Assembly (NCBI GenBank): GCA_963722815.1
Contig: CAVROM010000003.1
Location: forward strand, 558,001 to 622,000
Source: DASQFQ01 sp963722815
GTDB taxonomy: Bacteria > Actinomycetota > Thermoleophilia > Solirubrobacterales > Solirubrobacteraceae
Length of the DNA stretch: 64,000 nucleotides
Direction: 5' to 3'
Shown: piece after piece, positions 1 to 10,122 of the stretch
Layout of the letters: the number at the start of each line of letters is the position of its first letter
Numbering within the stretch: the first letter of the stretch is position 1
Translations under genes and position numbers: made by a program
The notes under the pieces: model-generated
Database searches by the model: none
Seen by the model: the letters and a program-made list of their open reading frames with translations, nothing else
What the model was told of the DNA's origin: nothing

Positions 1-338
1 TCCAGCGGGCGCGCGAAGATCCGCGCGACGGTCTCCGCCAGCCGGCGATCGTCGCCGGGCGGCGGCACCGCGCTCTCGCGGATGTGGAAGTCGAGGTCGA
101 AGGCCGGGTCCTCGACCCAGTACGGCAGGTCGATCCCGAACGGCACCTCGACCAGCCGCCAGCGGAACGGCGGCAGCATGTGCAGCCGCTCGGACACCAT
201 CCGGCAGACGTCGCCGACCTCGAGCGTGCCGCCCGGCGCGGTCGACGGGTCGTAGACGGCGAGCCCGCCGACGTGCCCGTACGTGCGCGAGGTCTCCACG
301 CCCAGGAACTGCGCATCGAGGCTCGTCAGCTGGCGCAT
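1..338 (-). CDS. Wax ester synthase/diacylglycerol acyltransferase (WS/DGAT), N-terminal part, cut by window edge
   Basis: The reading frame starts at ATG 338 and runs off the left edge, giving about 112 residues. The protein opens with MRQLTSLDAQFLGVET, then HVGGLAVYDPS, then a PPFRWRLVEVPFG segment and DLDFHIRESAVPPPG. This order is typical of the N-terminus of bacterial WS/DGAT enzymes, which esterify fatty alcohols or diacylglycerol with acyl-CoA for storage lipids. The catalytic HHxxxDG motif would lie beyond the edge and cannot be checked. A purine-rich stretch (aggagtgagg) precedes the start. The next gene is divergent, so this gene has its own promoter between 339 and 374. Confidence 0.82.
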   Translation of the reverse strand, partial: MRQLTSLDAQFLGVETSRTYGHVGGLAVYDPSTAPGGTLEVGDVCRMVSERLHMLPPFRWRLVEVPFGIDLPYWVEDPAFDLDFHIRESAVPPPGDDRRLAETVARIFARPL

Positions 339-374
339 CACCTCACTCCTGCCCGATCGGAGTACGGTCCGCAC

Positions 375-721
375 ATGTTCCACGTCGCAGTCCTCGCGGT
401 GGTCGCGAGTCAGACGATCAGCGTCTCGCCGGCCAGCGTGCGCTTCGACCATGTGCAGACGGTCACGGGCAAGGACTGGCCCGTGATCGAGTTCTGCAGC
501 CGCACGGTGCGGCTGCAGGCTCGAGTCGCCCCAGAACGAGTTCAAGATCGGCACCGCGAAGGTCAAGGACGGACGGCACGTTCCGCCGCCGCTGGACGCC
601 GCGGCGCGCGAAGGTCGGCGCCGGCCGCTGGAGGCTCGTCGTGCGGATGCACTGCGAGAGCGGCGAGGACGGCTCGACGGTGACCGTCAAGCGCTCGCGC
701 ATCATCCGGATCCGGAACTAG
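375..721 (+). pseudogene. Small secreted protein, frameshifted twice as sequenced
   Basis: From ATG 375 the protein begins as an export-signal-like stretch (MFHVAVLAVVASQT) and continues to a VRFDHVQTVTGKDWPVIEFC segment. Continuity is recovered only by removing one base near 518-519 and one near 571. The chain then reads LESPQNEFKIGTAKVKD, then GTFRRRWTPRRAKVGAG, then WRLVVRMHCESGEDGS, and ends at TAG 719-721. Removing two bases from the 347-base span leaves 345, exactly 115 codons. Both changes are single extra G bases. A likely -10 box (TACGGT) lies at 363-368. Function is unknown; two cysteines suggest an extracytoplasmic disulfide. It could be a recent pseudogene or carry sequence errors. 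Confidence 0.5.
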
Positions 722-780
722 GAGTCCGTCAAAGAAGTCGGCACGCCCGGATGCACCGCCTGTTCTTTGACGGACTCCTA
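719..780. terminator. Bidirectional terminator hairpin containing both stop codons
   Basis: Perfect 18-base arms, taggagtccgtcaaagaa (719-736) and its reverse complement (763-780), flank a 26-base loop. The TAG stop of the upstream plus-strand gene (719-721) and the TAG stop of the minus-strand threonine aldolase (778-780) form the two ends of the stem. No T-run follows on either side. Confidence 0.8.
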
Positions 781-1809
781 GGCGGTCGCGAGCGTCGCGC
801 CGACGACGTCGAGCGCGGTCGCGATGTCCTCGGCGCCGACGTCGACGTGGGTGACCGCGCGCACCGTGCGCGCGTCGAGCGCGCCCATGATCACGCCGCT
901 CGCCGCGAGCTGCGTGCACAGCGCGCGCGCGTCGGCGACCTGGAAGATCACGATGTTGGTGGCGACCTCGTCGGGGTCGATGGTGATGCCGGGGATCTCC
1001 GCCAGGCCGTTCGCGAGCGTGCGCGCGTTGTCGTGGTCCATCGCCAGCCGCTCGACGTGGTGGTCGAGCGCCCACAGCGCGCCCGCGGCGACGATGCCCG
1101 CCTGGCGCAGCGCGCCACCCATCATCTGCTTGTAGCGCCAGGCCTCGTCGATCAGCTCGCGCGAGCCCGCCAGCACGGCGCCCATCGGCGCGCCGAGGCC
1201 CTTGGAGAAGTCGATCCACGCCGTGTCGAAGCCCGCGGTCCACTCGGTCGTGGGGATGCCGGACGCCACGACCGCGTTCATCAGCCGCGCGCCGTCCATG
1301 TGCAGCCGCAGCCGGTTGGCCTTGGCCACCTCGACGACCTCGTGCAGCTGGGCGAGCGGCCACACGTGGCCGCCGGAGAGGTTGGTGGTCTGCTCGACCG
1401 ACACGAGCCGCGAGCGCGGGCTGTAGCGGTCGTCCGGCGGTCGCATGGCCGCCGCGAGCGTGGCGGCGTCGAACATCCCGCGCTCGCCCTCGAGCGGGCA
1501 CAGCACCGCGCCGGAGATCGCCGCCGGGCCGCCGGCCTCGGCCTTGATCGGGTGCGAGTTGCGGTGGAGGTAGACCTCGTCGCCGCCGGCCCGGATGTGG
1601 ATCCGGAAGCCGATCGCGTTGCACATCGTCCCCGAGGGCAGGAAGACCGCGGCCTCGAAGCCGAGCAGCTCCGCCACGCGCTCACACAGCGCGTTGACGG
1701 TCGGGTCGCCGAAGTGCTGCTCGTCGCCGACCTCGGCCTCCGCCATCGCCTTGCGCATCTCCGGCGTCGGCCGGGTCTGGGTGTCGGAGTAGAGATTGAC
1801 CCTCGGCAT
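778..1809 (-). CDS. ltaE: Low-specificity threonine aldolase family (PLP enzyme)
   Basis: A PLP fold-type I lyase that cleaves L-threonine or allo-threonine to glycine and acetaldehyde. From ATG 1809 the protein has about 343 residues, usual for the family, beginning MPRVNLYSDTQTRPTPEMR as in family members. Visible landmarks are VGDEQHFGDPTVNAL, FLPSGTMCNA, HMDGARLMNA (Asp contacting the PLP ring nitrogen) and the Schiff-base lysine in DFSKGLGAPMG. An in-frame ATG at 1848 would add 13 poorly conserved residues, so 1809 is preferred. It lies downstream of the glycosidase gene on the same strand, separated from it by a hairpin, and ends inside the shared terminator stem. Confidence 0.9.
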   Translation of the reverse strand: MPRVNLYSDTQTRPTPEMRKAMAEAEVGDEQHFGDPTVNALCERVAELLGFEAAVFLPSGTMCNAIGFRIHIRAGGDEVYLHRNSHPIKAEAGGPAAISGAVLCPLEGERGMFDAATLAAAMRPPDDRYSPRSRLVSVEQTTNLSGGHVWPLAQLHEVVEVAKANRLRLHMDGARLMNAVVASGIPTTEWTAGFDTAWIDFSKGLGAPMGAVLAGSRELIDEAWRYKQMMGGALRQAGIVAAGALWALDHHVERLAMDHDNARTLANGLAEIPGITIDPDEVATNIVIFQVADARALCTQLAASGVIMGALDARTVRAVTHVDVGAEDIATALDVVGATLATA

Positions 1810-1860
1810 GCCCCGGGGCACGCTAGCGCGCGCACCCGGGGGAGCCAAGGGAAGCGGGCC

Positions 1861-2820
1861 CTACCCCCCGCTAGGCACCAGGGTGCCTGGCTTGGCGCCT
1901 AGCGGGGCAGGCCCTTGATGCTCTTCTTGAACTGCTTCAGGCCCGGGCGCGTCTCCCCGTTGCGGGCCGACCAGACCGGAGTCGAAGCGCTCGGACTTCG
2001 GTGCGCCGAACCAGCGGTACACGTAGACGCGCTTGATCCGCTTGTACTTCTTGGCGAGCTTGAAGAGGTACTTCGTCGCCTTGGCGGCGCGCGACGGCGA
2101 GTACTTGAAGCCCGACGTCTTGAACTGCACCAGGCCGCCCGTCTCGGTCAGCCAGAGCTGGCCCTTGGTGACGCGCAGGACGCGCTGGATGCCCTTGCTC
2201 TTGTGGCGGTTGACGTCGTTGTAGTTGTGCAGGCCCCAGATCCGGCCCTTGCGCTTCGACGCCTTCTGGAACCGGCGCAGGTAGCTGTCGATGTTGCGCT
2301 GGTCAAGCAGGTCGGCCGCGAGGATCGTGCACCTCTTGCACGAGCTCTTCATGGCCTTCCAGTACTTGACGGCCAGCTTCGGGCTCTTGTACGTGGGCTG
2401 CGAGACGTGGTTGACCTCGTTCCAAGGCGCGAACGTCTTCGCGTAGGGGAACTCCTTGCGGAAGGCCTTGACCGCCTTCTTGTAGGCGCGGATGCTCGGC
2501 GCCTTGCACGCCTTCGTCCTCTTGTACCTGTTGTTCACGAAGCAGCCGCGACGAGCGCTGAACTCGACGAGCACGTCCTGCTTGGCGATGTGCGCGCGGC
2601 TCATGAAGGCCTTGACCTCGTCGTGCTGGAACGCGACCTTCGCGTAGTCCCACGGCACGATGTAGCGGGAGCGCTTGAGCTTCAGCGGCTTCCAGCTCGC
2701 GCTGTCGAACACGGCCGGGTTCTGCTCCGAGAGGCCAACCTTGGGCTTGGCCTGGGCCGCGGGGACCGCCAGCAGGGCGACCACGAGCGCGGCGATGGGG
2801 AGGATCAGTCGGTATCGCAT
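1861..2820 (-). CDS. Secreted glycosidase-like protein (TIM-barrel type), C-terminus frameshifted
   Basis: The N-terminus is a signal peptide (MRYRLILPIAALVVALLAV, cleavage near AQA-KP). The mature part is lysine-rich and has clan GH-A landmarks: FAPWNEVNH, where Asn-Glu fits the acid/base pair, and LWLTETGG, where Glu fits the nucleophile. A Cys-x2-Cys (SCKRCT) lies between. Around 1960-1966 one extra base shifts the frame. Without it the protein would end NGETRPGLKQFKKSIKGLPR at TAG 1901-1899, inside the following hairpin, instead of running to 1861 with an unlikely tail. A -10-like TAGGTT sits 9 bases before the start. The exact glycosidase family and substrate cannot be assigned by eye. 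Confidence 0.72.
   Translation of the reverse strand: MRYRLILPIAALVVALLAVPAAQAKPKVGLSEQNPAVFDSASWKPLKLKRSRYIVPWDYAKVAFQHDEVKAFMSRAHIAKQDVLVEFSARRGCFVNNRYKRTKACKAPSIRAYKKAVKAFRKEFPYAKTFAPWNEVNHVSQPTYKSPKLAVKYWKAMKSSCKRCTILAADLLDQRNIDSYLRRFQKASKRKGRIWGLHNYNDVNRHKSKGIQRVLRVTKGQLWLTETGGLVQFKTSGFKYSPSRAAKATKYLFKLAKKYKRIKRVYVYRWFGAPKSERFDSGLVGPQRGDAPGPEAVQEEHQGPAPLGAKPGTLVPSGG
1868..1905. terminator. Hairpin terminator spanning the corrected stop of the glycosidase gene
   Basis: Arms ccgctaggcacca (1868-1880) and tggcgcctagcgg (1893-1905) pair with one mismatch around a 12-base loop. The minus-strand stop TAG at 1901-1899 lies in the arm. It separates the glycosidase gene from threonine aldolase. 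Confidence 0.6.
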
Positions 2821-2888
2821 AGGGCCCCTAACCTAGCCACCCCCCTCAGAGTTGCGGCAAGGCGCCGTTCGTAGGATCTCTTGCAGGG

Positions 2889-4736
2889 ATGACGAAACTC
2901 GCGGAGCAGCGCGCCGGGCTGCCGGATCAGCCGGGGGTTTATCTGTTCCACGACGCCCGTGGCCGCGTGATCTATGTGGGCAAGGCGAAGTCGATCCGCA
3001 AGCGCGTCGCGTCGCACTTCTCGGCGCGCGGGACGCTGACCGAATTCATCGACCACATCGAGTACCTCGTGGTCGAGACCGAGGCCGAGGCGCTGCTGGC
3101 GGAGCAGAACTTCATCCGCCAGTACAAGCCGCGCTTCAACATCCGGCTGCGCGACGACAAGTCGTATCCGTACATCGCGATCTCGCTCGACGAGGACTTC
3201 CCGCGCGTCTACTTCACCCGCGAGCGCCACCGGCGGGAGCGCGCCTACTTCGGGCCCTACTCGTCGGCCAAGCGCGTGCGCGGCACGCTCGACCTGCTCG
3301 GCAAGATCTTCCTGTTCCGCTCCTGCGAGGGGCCGGAGCCGGGGCGGCGCTCGGGCTCGCCGTGCCTCGACTACTACATCAAGCGCTGCGGGGCGCCCTG
3401 CGTGGGCTACGTCTCGAAGGAGGAGTACCGCGCGGGCATCGACGGCGTGATCGCGTTCCTGTCCGGGCGCTTCCGTCAGATCGAGCGTGAGCTCGAGACC
3501 CGCATGCACTTCGCCTCCGGCGAGCGCGACTACGAGCAGGCGACGATCGAGCGCAACCGGCTGCAGGCGGTGCGCGCGCTGCTCGAGCGCCAGCGCGTCG
3601 CCGACGACCGCGCCGGCACCTACGACGCGGTGGCGATCGCGGTCGACGCCACCGAGGCCAACGCGCAGGTCTTCCAGGTCCGCGACGGCGTGCTCTCCGA
3701 CCGCCAGAGCTTCTACCTCGACAACGAGGGCGAGTACGACGTCGCGCGCGCCGCCGAGGAGTTCCTGCTCCAGTACTACGCGAGCGCGATGTCGATCCCG
3801 GCGCTGATTGTGGTCCAGACTGAGCTCGCCGACGGCTCGGAGCTCGAGGTGCTGGCCGAGATGCTGGCCGAGCGCCGCGGCGGCCCGGTCGAGATCCGCG
3901 CCGCCGAGCGCGGCGGCAAGCGCCGCATCCTCGACCTCGCCGAGCGCAACGCGCGGCTCGCGCTCGACCAGGAGAAGCTGCGCTCCGAGCGCCGCCGCCA
4001 GCAGCGGGTGGAGGCGCTCGACGCGCTCCAGAAGGCGCTCCAGCTCGACACGCTGCCGGTCCGGATCGAGTGCTTCGACATCTCCAACATCGGGGGCACC
4101 CACACGGTCGCCTCGATGGTGGTGTTCGAGGGCGGCGCGCCGAAGAAGTCCGACTACCGCCGCTTCACCATCCGGACCGTGGAGGGCAGCGACGACTTCG
4201 CCTCGATGGCCGAGGTGCTCTCCCGCCGCTACGGGCAGTTCGAGAAGCAGGCCGAGAAGTCGCCCTACGACGCCGACCGCGACGCGTCGTTCGCCGCGCT
4301 CCCGAACCTCGTGGTGATCGACGGAGGCCCGGGTCAGCTGTCCGCCGGGCTCGAGCCGCTGCAGGGCTTCATCGACCGCGGCGTGGCGGTCGTGTCGCTC
4401 GCCAAGCGGATCGAGGAGGTCTTCTTCCCCGGCCGCTCCGAGCCGCTGCGGCTCGCCCACGACACACCCGAGCTGCAGCTGCTCCAGCGCGTGCGCGATG
4501 AGGCCCACCGCTTCGCGATCATCCACCACCGGATCCGCCGCGACAAGGCGATGACGGAGTCGATCATGGACGAGCTGCCGGGCATCGGGCCGGCGCGCAA
4601 GCGCGCGCTGCTCAAGCACTTCGGCTCGCCCGAGGCGGTCCTCGCCGCGCCGCGCGACGCGCTCGAGGCGGTCCCCGGCGTGCCCCAGAAGGTGGCGCGC
4701 GAGCTCTACGCGCACCTCAATCGGACCGGCCGATGA
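2889..4736 (+). CDS. uvrC: Excinuclease ABC subunit C
   Basis: Nuclease subunit of nucleotide excision repair; with UvrAB it cuts on both sides of a DNA lesion. At 615 residues it is full length. Order of domains: GIY-YIG nuclease at about 14-95 (GVYLFHDARGRVIYVGKAKS), Cys-rich segment (SPCLDYYIKRCGAPCVGY), UVR motif near 205-240, RNase H-like C-terminal nuclease (IECFDISNIGGTHTVASMVV and VVIDGGPGQLSAG), and a terminal helix-hairpin-helix pair (ELPGIGPARKRALLKHFGS). ATG 2889 follows a TAGGAT box at 2872-2877, so transcription probably starts just upstream. rapZ follows in an ATGA overlap, as in the classic actinobacterial uvrC-rapZ pair. Confidence 0.97.
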   Translation: MTKLAEQRAGLPDQPGVYLFHDARGRVIYVGKAKSIRKRVASHFSARGTLTEFIDHIEYLVVETEAEALLAEQNFIRQYKPRFNIRLRDDKSYPYIAISLDEDFPRVYFTRERHRRERAYFGPYSSAKRVRGTLDLLGKIFLFRSCEGPEPGRRSGSPCLDYYIKRCGAPCVGYVSKEEYRAGIDGVIAFLSGRFRQIERELETRMHFASGERDYEQATIERNRLQAVRALLERQRVADDRAGTYDAVAIAVDATEANAQVFQVRDGVLSDRQSFYLDNEGEYDVARAAEEFLLQYYASAMSIPALIVVQTELADGSELEVLAEMLAERRGGPVEIRAAERGGKRRILDLAERNARLALDQEKLRSERRRQQRVEALDALQKALQLDTLPVRIECFDISNIGGTHTVASMVVFEGGAPKKSDYRRFTIRTVEGSDDFASMAEVLSRRYGQFEKQAEKSPYDADRDASFAALPNLVVIDGGPGQLSAGLEPLQGFIDRGVAVVSLAKRIEEVFFPGRSEPLRLAHDTPELQLLQRVRDEAHRFAIIHHRIRRDKAMTESIMDELPGIGPARKRALLKHFGSPEAVLAAPRDALEAVPGVPQKVARELYAHLNRTGR

Positions 4737-5662
4737 GCGATGATCCGGCCATGAGCGGCAACGGCGCCGCGCCGCCGGAGACGAACCTCGTCGACCTCGT
4801 GATCATCTCGGGCCAGTCCGGGGCCGGGAAGTCGTCGGCGATGAACGTGTTCGAGGACGCCGGATACTTCTGCGTCGACAACCTCCCGGCGGAGATGATC
4901 CGCTCGCTGGCCGGGCTGTTCATGCACGACGGCTCGAAGGTCGAGCGCGCCGCGGTGGTCTGCGACCTGCGCGGCGGCGAGTACTTCGCCCACCTCGCGC
5001 GGGTGATAGAGACGCTGCGCTCGGACAACGTCGCGCACCGGCTGATCTTCCTGTGCGCGGACGACGAGACGCTGCTCTCGCGCTACAAGGAGACGCGCCG
5101 GCGCCACCCGCTGGCGCCCGAGGGCAACGTGATCGACGGCATCCGCCGCGAGGCCGAGGCGCTCGCGCCGATCCGCGAGCTTGCCGACACGCTGATCGAC
5201 ACGTCGGGGCTGAGCGCGTCGGCGCTGCGGCGCAAGATCGCCAACGAGATGCTGGAGGAGAAGTCGCCGCGCCGGCTCGCGGTCACGTTCGGCTCGTTCG
5301 GCCACAAGCACGGCCCGCCGCGCGACGCCGACCTGGCCTTCGACGTGCGCTTTCTCCCCAACCCGCACTGGGAGCCCGACCTGCGCCCGCTGACCGGGTT
5401 CGACACGCGGATCGTCGACTACGTCGCGCGCGACGGGCGCCTGCAGGAGTTCTACGACCGCGTCGTGCCGCTGCTCGAGTACCTGCTGCCGCAGTACGTC
5501 GCCGAGGGCAAGGCGCATCTCGTGGTGGCGATCGGCTGCACCGGCGGGCGCCACCGCTCGGTGGTGATCGCCGAGCACCTCGCATCGCACTTCCGTTCCG
5601 ACGATCGGTACTTCATCGAGGTCCAGCACCGCGACGTGGATCGCGCGCCGACGCGGGCCTGA
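4733..5662 (+). CDS. rapZ: RapZ/YvcJ family RNase adapter, nucleotide-binding protein
   Basis: P-loop protein of the RapZ (YvcJ) family. In Escherichia coli RapZ targets small RNAs to RNase E; in Gram-positives it binds GTP and its role is less clear. Walker A is GQSGAGKS at residues 27-34, followed by MNVFEDAGYFCVDNLP. The C-terminal half carries GCTGGRHRSVVIAEHL, the conserved phosphate/RNA-binding region. It begins in an ATGA overlap with uvrC; an internal ATG seven codons in is also possible. The usual next genes yvcK and whiA are absent and gap follows directly after a 54-base gap. Confidence 0.95.
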   Translation: MSDDPAMSGNGAAPPETNLVDLVIISGQSGAGKSSAMNVFEDAGYFCVDNLPAEMIRSLAGLFMHDGSKVERAAVVCDLRGGEYFAHLARVIETLRSDNVAHRLIFLCADDETLLSRYKETRRRHPLAPEGNVIDGIRREAEALAPIRELADTLIDTSGLSASALRRKIANEMLEEKSPRRLAVTFGSFGHKHGPPRDADLAFDVRFLPNPHWEPDLRPLTGFDTRIVDYVARDGRLQEFYDRVVPLLEYLLPQYVAEGKAHLVVAIGCTGGRHRSVVIAEHLASHFRSDDRYFIEVQHRDVDRAPTRA

Positions 5663-5716
5663 GCCCGCCCGCTAGCCTGCTCGCCTCTAGAGGCGATTTC
5701 GGAGGGTTCCAGGGTC

Positions 5717-6722
<1,006 letters not shown>

Positions 6723-6736
<14 letters not shown>

Positions 6737-7850
6737 CGATCTCGACGTCGAAGGGAAGCGCGTCCTGGTCCGGGTGGACTTCAACGTCCCGCTGGACCAT
6801 GGCCGCATCACCGACGACGCCCGCATCCAGGGCGCGCTCCCGACGCTCCGCGAGCTGCGCGAGAAGGGTGCCGCGCAGCTCGTGCTGCTCGCCCACCTCG
6901 GCCGCCCCAAGGACCGCGAGCCGGAGTTCTCGCTGAAGCCGGCGGCGGAGCGGCTCTCCGAGCTGCTGGAGACCGAGGTCGTGCTGGCGCCCAACCTCGA
7001 CGAGGTCCCGGACGTTGACGTCGTGATGATGGAGAACGTCCGCTACGAGCCGGGGGAGACCAAGAACGACGCGGCGCTGGCCAAGCGCTACGCGGCGCTC
7101 GGCGACGTCTACGTCAACGACGCGTTCGGCGCCGCACACCGCGCGCACGCCTCCACCGAGGCGGTCGCGCACCTGCTGCCGTCGGCGGCGGGCCGGCTGC
7201 TCGAGCGCGAGGTCGCGACGCTCACGAAGATCCTCGAGGAGCCGAAGCGGCCACTGGTGGCGGTCGTCGGCGGCGCCAAGGTGACCGACAAGATCGGGGT
7301 CCTCGACGCGTTCCTGGAGCGCGCGGACACGGTCCTGATCGGCGGCGCCATGTGCTTCCCGTTCTTCGCCGCGCAGGGCCACAACGTCGGCTCGTCGAAG
7401 TGCGAGGACGAGGGTGTGGAGCCGGCGAGGCGCGCGCTCGAGAGCGACAAGCTCGAGCTGCCGATCGACCTCGTCGCGGGTCGCGAGTTCTCCGCCGACA
7501 CCGAGGTGCAGGAGCTCGACGGCGTCGACGTCCCCGACGGCTGGATGGGGCTCGACATCGGGCGCAACTCCGCCGAGGCCTACGCCTCGGTGATCGCGGA
7601 GGCTGGCACGGTGTTCTGGAACGGGCCGATGGGCGCCTTCGAGCTCGAGCCGTTCGCGGCCGGCACGCGCCGGGTAGCGGAGGCCATGGCCGATTGCGAG
7701 GGCACGACGGTGGTGGGCGGCGGCGACTCTGCCGCGGCGCTCGCCGAGTTCGGGCTCGCCGACCGCGTCGACCACCTCTCGACCGGCGGCGGCGCGTCGC
7801 TCGAGCTGATCGAGGGCAAGACGCTCCCCGGCGTGGAGGCGCTCTCGTGA
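6723..7850 (+). CDS. pgk: Phosphoglycerate kinase
   Basis: Transfers phosphate from 1,3-bisphosphoglycerate to ADP. Start ATG 6723 lies within the end of gap. The N-terminal substrate-binding part shows VLVRVDFNVPLD and LLAHLGRPKD; the middle GPKR-like VAVVGGAKVTDKI; the C-terminal nucleotide-binding glycine-rich VVGGGDSAAAL and HLSTGGGASLELIEGKTLPG. At 375 residues it is slightly shorter than the usual 390-400. It is followed by tpiA in a GTGA overlap. Confidence 0.97.
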
Positions 7851-8620
7851 GCCGCACGCCCTTCATCGCCGGCAACTGGAAGATGTACAAGACCATCGCC
7901 GAGGCCGAGGAGTTCATCCAGGCGCTGCTGCCGAAGGTCTCCACCGCCGACGGCGTCGACATCGCGATCTGCGCGCCGTTCCTCGCGCTGCAGGCGCTCG
8001 TCGACTCGGCGCGCGGCTCGCGGGTGGAGATCTTCGCCCAGACCATGCACGAGGCCGACGAGGGTGCCTTCACGGGCGAGGTGTCGCCCGCGATGCTGGC
8101 CGAGATCGACGTCCAAGGCGTCGTGCTCGGGCACTCCGAGCGGCGCCAGCTGTTCGGCGAGACCGACAAGGCGCTGGCGCTCAAGGTGCCGGCTGCGCTC
8201 GAGGCGGGGCTGACGCCGATCCTGTGCGTCGGCGAGACCGAGGAGGAGCGCGAGCGCGGCGACACCGAGCGCAAGCTCCGCCACCAGGTCCAGGAGGGCC
8301 TCGAGAAGGTGCCGGTCGATCGGCTGCCCGAGGTCGTCGTGGCCTACGAGCCGATCTGGGCGATCGGGTCCGGCCGCAGCGCCACGGCCGAACAGGCGCA
8401 GGAGGCGGTCGCCTTCGTGCGCGCACTTGTGGAGGGGATCGACAAGGAGGGCGGCCAGGCCGTGCGGATCCTCTACGGCGGCTCGCTCAAGCCGGAGAAC
8501 GCTGCGGAACTGCTGGCGCTGCCCGACGTCGACGGCGCGCTCATCGGCGGCGCAAGCCTCGACGCGGGTTCGTTCGCGCAGGTCGTCGAGATCGCGCGCG
8601 CGGAGGTCGCGAGTCCGTGA
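7847..8620 (+). CDS. tpiA: Triosephosphate isomerase
   Basis: Interconverts dihydroxyacetone phosphate and glyceraldehyde-3-phosphate. It starts at GTG 7847 in a GTGA overlap with pgk and encodes 257 residues. Catalytic residues are visible: Asn and Lys in AGNWKMYK, His in LGHSERRQLFGE, Glu in VAYEPIWAIGSG; the phosphate grip is LYGGSLKPENA. The following gene gpmI again starts in a GTGA overlap, so pgk, tpiA and gpmI form one tightly coupled unit. secG, often adjacent to tpiA, lies 20 kb away here. Confidence 0.97.
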   Translation: MSRTPFIAGNWKMYKTIAEAEEFIQALLPKVSTADGVDIAICAPFLALQALVDSARGSRVEIFAQTMHEADEGAFTGEVSPAMLAEIDVQGVVLGHSERRQLFGETDKALALKVPAALEAGLTPILCVGETEEERERGDTERKLRHQVQEGLEKVPVDRLPEVVVAYEPIWAIGSGRSATAEQAQEAVAFVRALVEGIDKEGGQAVRILYGGSLKPENAAELLALPDVDGALIGGASLDAGSFAQVVEIARAEVASP

Positions 8621-10107
8621 AACCCGTATCCGGCGTCTGCCTCGTCATCCTCGACGGTTGGGGGCTGGCGCCGGACGGTCCCGGGAACGCGGTCTCGCTC
8701 GCCAGTACACCCGTGTTCGACGGGCTGTGGGACGAGTACGACCATACGCAGCTCACCGCCTGCGGTGAGGCGGTGGGGCTGCCCGCGGGGCAGATGGGCA
8801 ACTCAGAGGTCGGCCACCTCAACCTCGGCGCGGGAGCGATCGTCCCGCAGGACCTGCTGCGGATCGACAAGGCGGTCGAGGACGGCTCGCTGGCCGAGAA
8901 CGAGGTGATCCTCGCGGCGCTGCGCGATGCGCCGCGCGTGCATCTCATCGGGCTGGTGTCCGACGGCGGCGTGCACTCCTCCGACCGGCACCTGAAGGCG
9001 CTGATCGAGCTCGCCGCGAAGGAGGGCGTCGAGGACCTCGTCCTGCACGCCTTCACCGACGGCCGCGACACCTCGCCCCACGGCGGCGCCGACTTTCTCG
9101 CGACGGTCCAGACGTGGATGGACGAGGCGGGCTGCGGGCGGATCGGCTCCGTCGTCGGCCGCTATTTCGCGATGGACCGCGACACGCGCTGGGACCGCAC
9201 GGAGAAGGCCGTCGACCTGCTCATGGAGGGCAAGGCCGAGCACGACGCCGAGTCCGGCGAGGCGGCCGCGAAAGCGGCCTACGAGCGCGACGAGACGGAC
9301 GAGTTCATCACCGCGACGAAGGTCGGCGACGACGACGCGACGATCCGCCCCGGCGACTCGGTGTTCGCGTTCAACTTCCGCCCCGACCGCATGCGCCAGA
9401 TCACCGAGGCGCTCGACAAGGCGGGCGTCGACCGCTACGCGACGCTTGCCGAGTACGAGGAGGGCTGGCCGTATCCGGTGGCGTTCCCGCCGAAGCGGCC
9501 TGAGATGACGCTGGCGAAGCTGATCGCCGAGCGCGGCGAGACCCAGCTGCACGTCTCCGAGACGGAGAAGTACCCGCACGTGACGTACTTCTTCAACGGC
9601 GGCGAGGAGGAGCCGTACACGGGCGAAGTGCGCGAGCTCGTCGACTCCCCGCGCGACGTTCCGACGTACGACAGGAAGCCCGAGATGAGCGCGCGCGCGT
9701 CCTCCGACGCGTTCATCCGGCACTGGGAGCAGGACACCCCGGTGTTCGGGATCATCAACTTCGCCAACGCCGACATGGTCGGCCACACCGGCGTCATCGA
9801 GGCGGCGGTCAAAGGGATCGAGACCGTCGACGAGTGCCTGGGCCGGGTGGTCGAGGCGGTCCACGGCACCGGCGGCGCCTGCATCATCGTCGCCGACCAC
9901 GGCAACGCCGACGAGATGCTCGAGGAGGACGGCTCGCCGGACACCGCTCACTCGCTCAATCCGGTGCCGTTCATCGTCACAGTCGAGGGCGCGAAGCTCG
10001 ACGGCGAGGGGATCCTCGCCGACGTGGCGCCCACGGCGCTCGCCCTGCTGGGCATCGGGCAGCCGGAACAGATGACCGGACGGTCGCTGCTCGCGGCCGG
10101 CGACTGA
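8617..10107 (+). CDS. gpmI: 2,3-bisphosphoglycerate-independent phosphoglycerate mutase
   Basis: Converts 3-phosphoglycerate to 2-phosphoglycerate by a Mn-dependent phosphoserine mechanism. From GTG 8617 it has 496 residues, near the family norm of about 510. The metal-site Asp lies in VILDGWG (residue 13) and the catalytic Ser in QMGNSEVGHLNLG (residue 63); further motifs are HAFTDGRDTSP, NFRPDRMRQIT, NFANADMVGHTG and IVADHGNADEML. Its presence with gap, pgk and tpiA gives a lower-glycolysis operon; enolase is not in the window. Confidence 0.96.
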   Translation: MKPVSGVCLVILDGWGLAPDGPGNAVSLASTPVFDGLWDEYDHTQLTACGEAVGLPAGQMGNSEVGHLNLGAGAIVPQDLLRIDKAVEDGSLAENEVILAALRDAPRVHLIGLVSDGGVHSSDRHLKALIELAAKEGVEDLVLHAFTDGRDTSPHGGADFLATVQTWMDEAGCGRIGSVVGRYFAMDRDTRWDRTEKAVDLLMEGKAEHDAESGEAAAKAAYERDETDEFITATKVGDDDATIRPGDSVFAFNFRPDRMRQITEALDKAGVDRYATLAEYEEGWPYPVAFPPKRPEMTLAKLIAERGETQLHVSETEKYPHVTYFFNGGEEEPYTGEVRELVDSPRDVPTYDRKPEMSARASSDAFIRHWEQDTPVFGIINFANADMVGHTGVIEAAVKGIETVDECLGRVVEAVHGTGGACIIVADHGNADEMLEEDGSPDTAHSLNPVPFIVTVEGAKLDGEGILADVAPTALALLGIGQPEQMTGRSLLAAGD

Positions 10108-10122
10108 GAAGGAGCAATCACC

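Noticed and set aside
84..683. A long plus-strand frame of about 199 residues over the left edge
   Set aside because: Its first 97 codons are antisense to the WS/DGAT gene and look like shadow composition; only the part from 375 is protein-like.
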